From DATJXG01 sp035500455 (GTDB lineage Bacteria > Acidobacteriota > Terriglobia > Terriglobales > Acidobacteriaceae), in the NCBI GenBank assembly GCA_035500455.1, contig DATJXG010000368.1, positions 1 through 7,516 on the forward strand: a stretch of DNA of 7,516 bases. The letters are read 5' to 3'. Positions 1-5,919 of this stretch are shown piece by piece. Positions within the stretch are counted from its first letter, which is position 1. Every line of letters begins with the position of its first letter. The translations under genes were made by a program, and so were the position numbers. The notes under the pieces are model-generated. The model was not told the origin of the DNA. It saw only the letters and a program-made list of their open reading frames with translations, and searched no databases.

Positions 1-941
1 GCGGTGCGCGCTTCCACCGCCCGGATGAAACACTCGGTCGCCAGCAGGGCAACATCGCTTTTAAAACTCTGGTCCAGGGGCGCAGTGCGGGTGGCGCTGA
101 GCAGCGGCTTCAGGCGGGCGTTCTGCTCAGGATATTTCAGCTCCAGCGGATCCACCAGGTAGTGCAGGTAAGTGTGGCGGATCTCCGCGGTTTTGAGCGA
201 GGGGGTCGCTCCCGGCGAAATCACCACGTAATAATCGGTGCCGTAGTCGCGCGCGTTGGTCTGGCTCGGTGCGCCGAGGGGATCGAAGAGCACGGTGAAC
301 GTCCGGCCCAGGTACGATGCCGACGGCAGCTTGAGGTAAATCTCGGTGTCAAACATCATCTTCGAGAGCGGCTGGTGATAAGACTCGGAGAGAGCCTCAT
401 ACGCATCGTGGTGGCGCTCCCAGACACCCTCCAGCCCGGCCATGGCGTAGAACTTCTGCAGCAATGGAACCATGCCCACGAGCGGCGCCGCGTCCGGGGG
501 TACGTCGGCCTCTTTCACCTTGAGGGTCAACTCCGGGGGCTGGTTAAGAAACAGCGCCAGAGAAACATATTGCGCCAGGGTGCGGGCGGGATCGGGCTGG
601 ACGTGGGCGTTGTAGAAATCGCACAGCGCCTGAACCGATTCCGCCGAATCCGGCGCCGCTTCCAGAGCCTTTTTGACCTCGGAGCGGATCTGCTGTCGCA
701 GCGGATGCGACACGTCCAACTCAACGTCGAACCCGCACTGATTAATGGCGGCAAGGACGGTGAACAACGATTCGTTGGTCTCCAGCGCCACCTGCGGTCT
801 CTCTTCCGCCGGTGCTGGAGCTTTTTGCGGCACCGGGGCCGGAGGCTTTTGCTGTGCCGGTTCCGCCTGCTGCGACAGCGACACCTGGGCCAACAACCCA
901 AGCAGGGTTACAAACACAACGCTTCGGAACTTCAGTTTCAG
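1..941 (-). CDS. Secreted protein of unknown function, probable CTG start, C-terminus outside window
   Basis: I do not recognise the family. The frame is open for 313 codons from 941 to the left edge and has no stop, so the gene is partial. Residues 1-26 look like a Sec signal peptide: a basic start (MKLKFR), a hydrophobic stretch to about residue 20, then SLSQQA. A Pro/Ala/Gln-rich linker follows (about 27-50), then a mixed globular domain. Residues 254-265 (EIRHTYLHYLVD) resemble the zinc helix of gluzincin peptidases, but Thr replaces the catalytic Glu of HExxH; Glu303 lies 43 residues later. An enzymatic role is therefore speculative. The start is placed at CTG 941 because the in-frame TAG at about 971 and the start are separated by no ATG, GTG or TTG, and AGGAGG lies 4 bases upstream. 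The first standard start, GTG 917, has no SD and would remove the basic N-region. An upstream promoter (981-1009) gives it its own transcript. Confidence 0.8.
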   Translation of the reverse strand, partial: MKLKFRSVVFVTLLGLLAQVSLSQQAEPAQQKPPAPVPQKAPAPAEERPQVALETNESLFTVLAAINQCGFDVELDVSHPLRQQIRSEVKKALEAAPDSAESVQALCDFYNAHVQPDPARTLAQYVSLALFLNQPPELTLKVKEADVPPDAAPLVGMVPLLQKFYAMAGLEGVWERHHDAYEALSESYHQPLSKMMFDTEIYLKLPSASYLGRTFTVLFDPLGAPSQTNARDYGTDYYVVISPGATPSLKTAEIRHTYLHYLVDPLELKYPEQNARLKPLLSATRTAPLDQSFKSDVALLATECFIRAVEART

Positions 942-945
942 GGAT

Positions 946-951
946 CCTCCT
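946..951 (-). promoter_or_regulatory. Strong Shine-Dalgarno that decides a CTG start
   Basis: AGGAGG on the minus strand, 4 bases before CTG at 941 and 10 bases before a second in-frame CTG at 935. There is no ATG, GTG or TTG at usable spacing in the open frame. The SD therefore points to one of the two CTG codons as the initiator of the secreted protein gene. Confidence 0.65.
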
Positions 952-980
952 GGAGACTGGCAGGACGTGGGCTACCGACA

Positions 981-1009
981 AGTTTAAGGGGTTCGGCGTG
1001 AAGGGTCAA
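981..1009 (-). promoter_or_regulatory. Sigma-70-type promoter for the secreted protein gene
   Basis: The minus strand shows TTGACC (1009-1004, 5 of 6 to TTGACA), a 17-base spacer, and TAAACT (986-981, 4 of 6 to TATAAT). Transcription would start near 974, giving a leader of about 33 bases that contains the AGGAGG site. The rest of the gap to the serine hydrolase stop (1010-1162) holds only a weak 6-bp hairpin at 1129-1147 without a T-run. Confidence 0.55.
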
Positions 1010-1162
1010 TTGCAGCTCGGGGGTGGTATATACAGACGGCAAAATGCTCCCTCCCCCTCCAACGGTGACGCCGAGGGCCGGGGCGGACTAGCGAGCCAGC
1101 AGAAAAGCTCGAACATCGCCCTGTAGAGCCGACCAAAAGTCGATCGGATTTGTAACTGGCTC

Positions 1163-2326
1163 TCAAAGACCCCAGGTGCGAACTTTGCGCGCCATCTCCC
1201 AAACCATGTTGTCGAGCGCGATGTTAATAGCGTCTATCGGCTGACGTCGGGTATTGGTCAAAGCCGCCCAGCAAAAACCGCTCGAAGTGCGCACCATGAT
1301 CGCGGTGGTGCCCGGCAGGCTTCCGTTATGCCACCAGTTTCCCAGCTTGTTCACGGACCATCCTCGGGCATAGTGTTCGTTGACGCTGCAAGGAGTAGTC
1401 ATTTTCTTGATAGTGTCGAGCTTGAGGATATTGGCAGTGGTTTTGAAACCATCCACGCGGGTAGCGAAAAGAACGAGATCTTCCGGAGTTGCCAGCCAGC
1501 CTCCATGTGAATCCATGCGCTTTACATTCATGCCGTAGGGATCTTCGCCATTCTGCCCGTAGTAGGTGACCTCGCTGGCCTCGCGCTGTTGGAGGGTACT
1601 CCCCGCGATTCGCATGTCAGCAATACCGCAGCGGGTCAGAATGGCTCTTTTCATGTAATCGTCATAGCTCTGGCCTGACCCGGCTTCAATCACTCTGCCA
1701 AGCAAACAATAGCCGAAGTTGGAATATGCCCAACGGGTTCCGGGAGGGTGTTGCAGAGATCTTTTGTCAACGATCATCGAAATCAGGCTCGCCTGATCCA
1801 TCGACGGCTTGAGGAACATGGGATCGAGTGCTCCGTTGTCCCAGCCGCCGCACGTATGTGTCAACAAATGATCGACGGTGATATCTTCCACATATTTGTT
1901 GTAGGGCGGCGTGCCGTATTTTTCACCGAGAATCCCTTCCTTACCAAACACCTTATCCTCAAGACGGATTTTGCCTTGTTCCACTAAAGTAAAAGCAGCA
2001 ACAGCGGTTAATGGCTTGGTGACGCTGGCAATACGGAAGAGATTCGAAATCGAGGCCCGCTCGCCGGTCTCCCGATTCGACACACCAAATGCCGCGCGAT
2101 ACACCGTACGGCCGTGGCGTGTAATGGCAATTGAAAGTGCCGGCACGTCAAACGTTTGCATGAAGCTCGTAGCGACGCCAGCCATCTCATCGCGCTCAAC
2201 CTTGGTGACTTCGTAGTCTCCTGATCCGGGCAATGCAAAACACGAATTGCGGCCCACAGCCGTGGCGGCAAATACAGCGGTACCCGCTGCGCAGCGAATG
2301 GCGCTACGGCGTGTCATGAGCAGCAT
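1163..2326 (-). CDS. Tat-exported serine hydrolase, class C beta-lactamase/PBP-like family (PF00144)
   Basis: A 387-residue exported serine hydrolase. It has the three active-site motifs of the family: SVTK at 101-104 (nucleophile Ser101 and Lys104, in FRIASVTKPLTA), YSN at 201-203, and HNG at 333-335 in place of KTG. HxG in the third box is typical of the esterase/D-aminopeptidase/PBP-like branch more than of true AmpC lactamases, so the substrate (peptide, ester or beta-lactam) cannot be told. The N-terminus TRRSAIR followed by an Ala-rich hydrophobic stretch ending near CFA (about 29-31) looks like a Tat signal, which would place the enzyme in the periplasm. ATG 2326 is chosen because GGGAG lies 8 bases upstream and it places the twin arginine close to the N-terminus. 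A TTG at 2359 would add 11 residues and overlap the kinase stop as TTGA. It is probably co-transcribed with the kinase upstream. Confidence 0.88.
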   Translation of the reverse strand: MLLMTRRSAIRCAAGTAVFAATAVGRNSCFALPGSGDYEVTKVERDEMAGVATSFMQTFDVPALSIAITRHGRTVYRAAFGVSNRETGERASISNLFRIASVTKPLTAVAAFTLVEQGKIRLEDKVFGKEGILGEKYGTPPYNKYVEDITVDHLLTHTCGGWDNGALDPMFLKPSMDQASLISMIVDKRSLQHPPGTRWAYSNFGYCLLGRVIEAGSGQSYDDYMKRAILTRCGIADMRIAGSTLQQREASEVTYYGQNGEDPYGMNVKRMDSHGGWLATPEDLVLFATRVDGFKTTANILKLDTIKKMTTPCSVNEHYARGWSVNKLGNWWHNGSLPGTTAIMVRTSSGFCWAALTNTRRQPIDAINIALDNMVWEMARKVRTWGL

Positions 2327-2334
2327 TGGTTTTT

Positions 2335-2339
2335 CTCCC
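2335..2339 (-). promoter_or_regulatory. Ribosome binding site of the serine hydrolase
   Basis: GGGAG on the minus strand, 8 bases upstream of ATG 2326 and just after the kinase stop (2356-2358). It favours the ATG over the TTG at 2359 that overlaps the kinase stop codon. Confidence 0.5.
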
Positions 2340-2355
2340 GCACCGATATTACGTC

Positions 2356-3324
2356 TCAAGCGGGGCGCTGCAGTATGGGTTTTCCCGCTAGCCCCGGCAG
2401 CGGCAAGGTGGCCGAGAGCAAAGTCCCGTGACCTGGGTCGGATGCGATGTCGAGTTTGCCTCCGAGTTCCCGGACGCGTTCCCTCATGCCCTGCAAACCG
2501 ACTCCAGCAATCGCGGCGATCCCGGCGGGCTTGAGCAACTCGGGCGGCATGCCTCTGCCTTGATCTCGAACCTCCAGGCGCAACTGGTTCCCCGTGTTTT
2601 CAACCCGCACCAGCGCCGTTTGGCTGCCGGAATGCCGGTGAACATTCGTGAGCGACTCCTGCACAATGCGAAAAATGGAGGTTTCGTGATCCCGCGGCAA
2701 ACGCCCCAGTCCGGGAGCGATTTCCAGCCGAATCGCGATTTTGCTGCGCCGGGCGAAGCCATCGACATAAGAACGCAATGCGGACTCCAAGCCGATTTCA
2801 TCCAGCAGCGGCGGATGGAGCAAATGAGAAATCGTGCGGACTTCCTGGCTGATCTGCCCCAGCAGATCCGCCGTCGTCTCGACGGCGCTCGCCGTGGCGG
2901 GCGCGAACGTTCGCTCCTGTTCCTGGACAATGGAGACCTGCAGCATCGCGGCCACAACTAATTGTCCAACGCTGTCGTGCAGGTTGCGGGCGATGCGCCT
3001 GCGCTCCTCATCCTGCAGGGTCATAAGGCGTCCCGAAAGGCTGCGAACGGTTTCGGATTGTCTCATCAGCTCCGCGTTGGTCGCCTCAAGTTCATCAGCG
3101 CGCTGGCGGTCCCGCCGATGAGACGCGTCCAGAACAAAAACCAGCCCGCCGGTCAGGAGCGCCAGCAGAATCTCATCGATGTAGGTGGTTTCAGCGTGGA
3201 GTCCAATACGGGCGAGCCAAAAGTCAACCACGTAGCTCGCCAGGGCGATTAAGCACGCGGCGGCCGCAGCTATCACACAGGTTCGAAGGGAGATGGAGGG
3301 CGCGCGCGTTTGCCAGCTACTCAT
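2356..3324 (-). CDS. Two-TM sensor histidine kinase, NarL/DegS type (HisKA_3 + HATPase_c)
   Basis: A 322-residue membrane kinase (numbering from ATG 3324). Two hydrophobic segments, about 13-36 and 49-67, anchor it with only a short loop between, so there is no recognisable extracytoplasmic sensor domain. A coiled-coil-like linker (about 70-100) leads to the HisKA_3 dimerisation domain with phospho-acceptor His116 in ARNLHDSVGQ. The HATPase_c domain has an N-box ESLTN (223-227), G1 DQGRGM (254-259) and G2 GVGLQGM (274-280). All key residues are present, so it should be active. The usual partner is a LuxR/NarL-type response regulator, but none lies in the window. The open frame extends up to 3483, but that extra N-terminus is Pro/Arg-rich and ahead of the first TM, so ATG 3324 is preferred although no good SD precedes it. 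It ends 29 bases before the serine hydrolase ATG, which suggests a two-gene operon. Confidence 0.9.
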   Translation of the reverse strand: MSSWQTRAPSISLRTCVIAAAAACLIALASYVVDFWLARIGLHAETTYIDEILLALLTGGLVFVLDASHRRDRQRADELEATNAELMRQSETVRSLSGRLMTLQDEERRRIARNLHDSVGQLVVAAMLQVSIVQEQERTFAPATASAVETTADLLGQISQEVRTISHLLHPPLLDEIGLESALRSYVDGFARRSKIAIRLEIAPGLGRLPRDHETSIFRIVQESLTNVHRHSGSQTALVRVENTGNQLRLEVRDQGRGMPPELLKPAGIAAIAGVGLQGMRERVRELGGKLDIASDPGHGTLLSATLPLPGLAGKPILQRPA

Positions 3325-3374
3325 TACAAAACAGCCAGTTGTTATCAGCGCCCCAGATTGTCTGAATTCTCCCA

Positions 3375-3420
3375 CAGCCACAGGGTGCGGGCAAGTTTTC
3401 AAATGTAACGGTTGTGGCTG
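3375..3420. repeat. Inverted repeat in the anti-sigma/kinase gap
   Basis: CAGCCACA (3375-3382) and TGTGGCTG (3413-3420) form an 8-bp perfect inverted repeat separated by 30 bases, inside the 180-base gap 3325-3504. It could be an operator or a weak RNA stem ahead of the kinase. There is no T-run, so it is not a typical terminator. I found no convincing promoter in this gap. Confidence 0.25.
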
Positions 3421-3504
3421 AGTTTCGAGGTTTTTCCACAGACGCAGCGGTGGACGCCGCGGAAATAGGGGACGCCTAGCCAAAGACCAAGGGCTATCAG
3501 TTAC

Positions 3505-4179
3505 TTATCCCCGGACACTGATCCGCGAAAACGCCAGCACCGCCCGGCCCGGCGTGGGCCTGCCCATGGAAGTGGCGGGACGGAAGCGCGCGAACACCAT
3601 CATGTCCAGCATCATGTTCTTGACTTGCGGCATGACCTGCTTATTGTCGTCCGAGTTGGAAATGATGCGGTAATCCTGCACCCGGCCGTCCGAGCCAACG
3701 TAGGCTTCGATCACCAGCGAGTCGTCGTGAATCGAGTCCAGCGGGCTGAGCGCGGTCTGCTGCAGCTGCGGAGCAGTGGTCAGCATCAGCGGAACGTCGG
3801 AGTTATCGGCCTGCAGGGGTTGGACCAGGGTTCCGATGAGCACCCCGAAAATCAAAACCGCGGTCACCAGCCCGGCTGTGGCCGGAACCATAAAGGCGCT
3901 GAGCGCATTCTGCAGGCGCAGCGTCACGCCTTCCAGTAGCGGCCGCCGCGAGCGCGCGATCTCGCGCGATACCGCCACCCGCAACTTCAACCCCAGGTCC
4001 GGCGGAGCTTTCCGCCGGCCGGTTTGGGCCAGCAACTGCTGGGTCTGGCTCAACGCCATGTAGCGCCGGGTGCAACTTACGCATTCCTTTAAATGCTGGC
4101 TCAGGGCCTGCATTTCAGCGCCGGTGACTGCCCCATCCAGGTAGGGTGAGAGCAACGACTTCACAAGGCTGCAGTTCAC
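3505..4179 (-). CDS. Membrane anti-sigma factor with zf-HC2 zinc finger and TonB_C-like periplasmic domain
   Basis: A 224-residue protein likely to hold the adjacent ECF sigma factor inactive at the inner membrane. The N-terminal zinc-binding anti-sigma domain (about 1-45) shows Cys3, then H29-x3-C33-x2-C36 in QHLKECVSC, the ZAS/zf-HC2 signature. A single TM helix spans about 98-120. The outer part (about 155-220) has VIEAYVGSDGRVQDYRI, then ARFRPATSMGRPTPG, matching the pattern of the TonB C-terminal domain (strand, DGxV turn, late FxPA, GxP). That assignment rests on pattern only. The start is GTG 4179, with GAGGTG 5 bases upstream, overlapping the sigma stop as GTGA, so translation is coupled to the sigma factor and equal dosage is expected. 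The outer domain is the likely signal-sensing or partner-binding part. Confidence 0.87.
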   Translation of the reverse strand: MNCSLVKSLLSPYLDGAVTGAEMQALSQHLKECVSCTRRYMALSQTQQLLAQTGRRKAPPDLGLKLRVAVSREIARSRRPLLEGVTLRLQNALSAFMVPATAGLVTAVLIFGVLIGTLVQPLQADNSDVPLMLTTAPQLQQTALSPLDSIHDDSLVIEAYVGSDGRVQDYRIISNSDDNKQVMPQVKNMMLDMMVFARFRPATSMGRPTPGRAVLAFSRISVRG

Positions 4180-4877
4180 GAGGTCACCTCGACTCTGCTG
4201 AGCGCCGGAGCGTTCAGTCCTAACTCCGGGCCGACTTCGCGCACGTAGGCGGCCAGCCGCTGCCGCAACGCTTCCCTTCCGCGCGTGAGCCGCGATTTCA
4301 CCGTTCCCAGAGTGACGTTCATGATTTCTGCGATCTCTTCGTATGACATTTCTTCCAGATCCCGCAGCGCTACCGCGGTGCGATACGGCTCCGGCAGCTT
4401 CCTCAACTCTTCTTCCACTCGCGCCCGCACTTCTTCGTGGGCCACGCTCTCGAAAGGCGACTCATCTGCATCCACCAGCGTGTCCTTGATAGCCAGGCCG
4501 GACTCTTCGCCTCCGCTGGTCATCGCCTCCATCGAGGTTTCCTGCGCCTTGTGGCGAAACCACCAGCGCCGCCGGTTGGAGGCCTCGTGGATGGCGATGC
4601 GGTAAATCCAGGTCTTCAGGCTGGATTCCCCGTGAAAGTGTTTCATCCCGCGGAACACCTTGAGAAAGACCTCCTGGGTGGTATCGGCAGCGTCCGACGG
4701 ATCGGTGACGATGCGATACACCAGGCTGTAAACCGGCTGATGAAATTCTCCAATCAGCCAGGCATAAGCTTCTTCGGATCCCGCTTTCAGCTCCGCGACG
4801 ATCGCGGCTTCCTGCGTCCGAATCCCGATTGCGCTTGCAAGATCACCCAAGGTGGCCGTCCCCGCCATAACCCGCAT
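4176..4877 (-). CDS. ECF-family RNA polymerase sigma factor (RpoE/SigW-like)
   Basis: A 233-residue group 4 sigma factor that would direct RNA polymerase to its own set of promoters. Region 2 runs from about 39 to 105 and includes the core-binding, -10-recognition stretch DTTQEVFLKVFRGMKHF and the WIYRIAIHEASNRRRW segment. A variable acidic linker (about 112-150) follows. Region 4 (about 153-208) carries LPEPYRTAVALRDLEEMSYEEIA and the helix-turn-helix VTLGTVKSRLTRGREAL that reads the -35 box. There is no SnoaL or other C-terminal add-on. ATG 4877 is preceded by GGGGGTGA at about 5 bases; ATG 4868 is an alternative. It overlaps the anti-sigma gene by 4 bases. An upstream GGAACTT suggests autoregulation. 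Confidence 0.93.
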   Translation of the reverse strand: MRVMAGTATLGDLASAIGIRTQEAAIVAELKAGSEEAYAWLIGEFHQPVYSLVYRIVTDPSDAADTTQEVFLKVFRGMKHFHGESSLKTWIYRIAIHEASNRRRWWFRHKAQETSMEAMTSGGEESGLAIKDTLVDADESPFESVAHEEVRARVEEELRKLPEPYRTAVALRDLEEMSYEEIAEIMNVTLGTVKSRLTRGREALRQRLAAYVREVGPELGLNAPALSRVEVTS

Positions 4878-4891
4878 GGCGTCACCCCCAC

Positions 4892-4933
4892 ATTATAGGT
4901 CCTTCGAGTCAAGCCGTTTAGCCCGAAAGTTCC
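4892..4933 (-). promoter_or_regulatory. Candidate promoter signals of the sigma/anti-sigma operon
   Basis: Two signals overlap on the minus strand. GGAACTT (4933-4927) equals the -35 element of RpoE-type ECF promoters; a start near 4900 would leave a leader of about 22 bases carrying the GGGGGTGA ribosome site. The -10 position 16 bases on reads GACTCG, which is not a clear match. A perfect TATAAT lies at 4897-4892, but the -35 at 17 bases is poor (TAAACG), and a start from it would leave only about 8 leader bases. A TTGACT sits only 9 bases upstream of TATAAT, too close to pair. Confidence 0.4.
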
Positions 4934-5078
4934 ACCATCCCCGGATCCTTGCCAGGAATCGCCTATGCCAGCAATAGACCCCGGCATCTCCGAATAGGTT
5001 CCAGAATTAAGAACAATATTTTCAAGCGCTTACACCACGGTAACCCAAAAGCAAGCGGCCCTCCCGCTCGCGTAGGGA

Positions 5079-5115
5079 TGGGGCTTGCCACGTCCAGCGA
5101 GCGAAGCGAGCCCCA
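5079..5115. repeat. Imperfect hairpin, possible REP-like dispersed repeat
   Basis: TGGGGCTTGC (5079-5088) and GCGAGCCCCA (5106-5115) form a 10-bp stem with one G:T pair around a 17-base loop. The loop and right arm contain the short palindrome-like GCGAGCGAAGCGAG. Such palindromes in intergenic DNA often belong to dispersed repeat families, but only one copy is in the window. Confidence 0.4.
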
Positions 5116-5226
5116 CGCCAACAAAACTGGAGGAATTCCGGAAGCCAGTCTTGCGGAGGGCAATCTGTTTCCCGGCAGTAGAACAAATAAAAGGGATTTC
5201 GTCCGGCGCGCTCCCCGGCTCGATTA

Positions 5227-5268
5227 CATGCTTCGACAACATTCTTCGACAAACATGCTTCGACAACC
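5227..5268. repeat. Three direct copies of TTCGACAA at 13-14 base spacing
   Basis: TTCGACAA occurs at 5232-5239, 5245-5252 and 5259-5266. The outer copies share the longer context CATGCTTCGACAAC, and the middle one reads ATTCTTCGACAAA. On the minus strand the core is TTGTCGAA. The spacing is a little more than one helical turn, so it could be a regulator-binding array about 80 bases upstream of the plus-strand gene, or a decayed tandem duplication. Confidence 0.55.
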
Positions 5269-5346
5269 CGCAAAGGTCGCCGGCAACGCAAAAATCCGCC
5301 GGCCCCCAGTATCAGAATCAGCGTAAGATTCCGACCGAACACACCT

Positions 5347-5763
5347 ATGACAGGCAAGAACATCGTCTTGACAATCATCGTCGCCGGGGCCGCGGCCTAC
5401 GCCGGTTGGCAATTTGTCCCGCCCCGGTGGACTCCGCTCAACTTTATCGGGTTATTTTTGGCGGCGGTTGGGTTCCTGTTGTGGACGACGGCTCGATTTC
5501 AACTCGGCGTTTCGTTCGCGGTTACCGCACAGGCACGGCACCTGGTCACGCGCGGAATCTATTCCAGGATCCGCAATCCTATCTACGTTTTCGGTTCGTT
5601 GTTTGTCGCAGGCTTCATCCTGATGTTGGGACGGCCCATGTGGCTGCTGATTTTCGCGATCATCATTCCACTGCAGATCTGGCGGGCAGGAAACGAAGCA
5701 AAAGTTCTCGAAGAAAAATTCGGAGAAGAATACCGCGCGTATCGGGCCAACACGTGGTTTTAA
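5347..5763 (+). CDS. Small membrane methyltransferase-like protein (isoprenylcysteine/phospholipid methyltransferase family)
   Basis: A 138-residue integral membrane protein with about four hydrophobic segments (about 5-21, 31-47, 78-94, 97-111). The conserved C-terminal signature of the ICMT/PEMT fold is present: LVTRGIYSRIRNPIYVFG (about 67-83), where the usual RHPxY is RNPIY, and the acidic E-A-K-V-L-EEKFGEEYRAY (117-132) that helps bind S-adenosylmethionine in the family. Substrates of the small bacterial members are mostly unknown; isoprenylated proteins are not expected. The Asn for His change may alter SAM or substrate contacts. ATG 5347 is the first start in frame, but no clear SD precedes it. 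It is followed by 156 bases before the thioredoxin gene, filled mostly by a palindromic repeat, so co-transcription is uncertain. Confidence 0.82.
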   Translation: MTGKNIVLTIIVAGAAAYAGWQFVPPRWTPLNFIGLFLAAVGFLLWTTARFQLGVSFAVTAQARHLVTRGIYSRIRNPIYVFGSLFVAGFILMLGRPMWLLIFAIIIPLQIWRAGNEAKVLEEKFGEEYRAYRANTWF

Positions 5764-5817
5764 CGGTCTTGGGCAAGCCCGCGCCGCTGCGCTTTGAAAT
5801 CATCCAGGCCATTCTGG

Positions 5818-5875
5818 CTTTGCGCCCTTTGCGGTTGGAATCCTTTACCGCAAAGATCGCAAAGGACGCAAAGGA
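5818..5875. repeat. Palindromic repeat built from 9-bp CGCAAAGGA units
   Basis: The left arm CTTTGCGCCCTTTGCGGTT (5818-5836) pairs with the right arm TACCGCAAAGATCGCAAAG (5846-5864), 16 of 19 positions, around a 9-base loop. The right side continues with further units: CGCAAAGAT, CGCAAAGGA, CGCAAAGGA at 5849, 5858 and 5867. I recognise this type as an intergenic repeat seen in many environmental bacteria, which in translation yields spurious AKDAKE-like or CALCG-like peptides. It lies between two genes and could also act as a weak transcription barrier; there is no T-run. Confidence 0.75.
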
Positions 5876-5919
5876 AAACCGACTACCCGCAAACGTCTGG
5901 TTGTAAGCTGCTGGATATC

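Larger units (their letters stand above)
4878..5346. other. Divergent intergenic region, no gene
   Basis: A 469-base stretch between the sigma factor (minus) and the methyltransferase-like gene (plus). Short open frames on both strands are low-complexity and lack ribosome sites, so I call none. It holds the sigma promoter signals, an imperfect hairpin (5079-5115), a triplicated 8-bp motif (5232-5266) and a small hairpin of two GCCGGC copies (5279-5284 and 5298-5303, 13-base loop). I see no clear promoter for the plus-strand gene; the stretch 5162-5200 is AT-richer but has no matched -35/-10 pair. Confidence 0.6.

Noticed and set aside
162..1001. Long plus-strand open frame of 279 codons opposite the secreted protein gene
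   Set aside because: Arg/Leu-rich and repetitive composition with no domain or ribosome site; it is the antisense shadow of the minus-strand gene, whose frame gives a signal peptide and a sensible globular sequence.
1051..1061. G-quadruplex on the minus strand
   Set aside because: Only two runs of three or more G (GGGGG and GGG), too few for a standard quadruplex.
1129..1147. Terminator after the serine hydrolase gene
   Set aside because: Only a 6-bp stem with one wobble pair and no T-run follows on the minus strand.
3325..3483. N-terminal extension of the histidine kinase frame
   Set aside because: Pro/Arg-rich stretch ahead of the first TM helix with no family resemblance and no ribosome site at 3483.
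5227..5268. CRISPR-like array
   Set aside because: Units of 8-13 bases with 5-6 base gaps and only three copies; no cas genes.
5022..5378. Minus-strand open frame of 118 codons in the divergent intergenic region
   Set aside because: It reads through the hairpin and the triplicated motif, has odd composition, overlaps the start of the plus-strand membrane gene and has no SD.
5794..5919. N-terminal extension of the thioredoxin frame
   Set aside because: It translates the CGCAAAGGA palindrome into a CALCG/QRSQRTQR-type peptide ahead of a proper signal sequence; ATG 5920 fits better.
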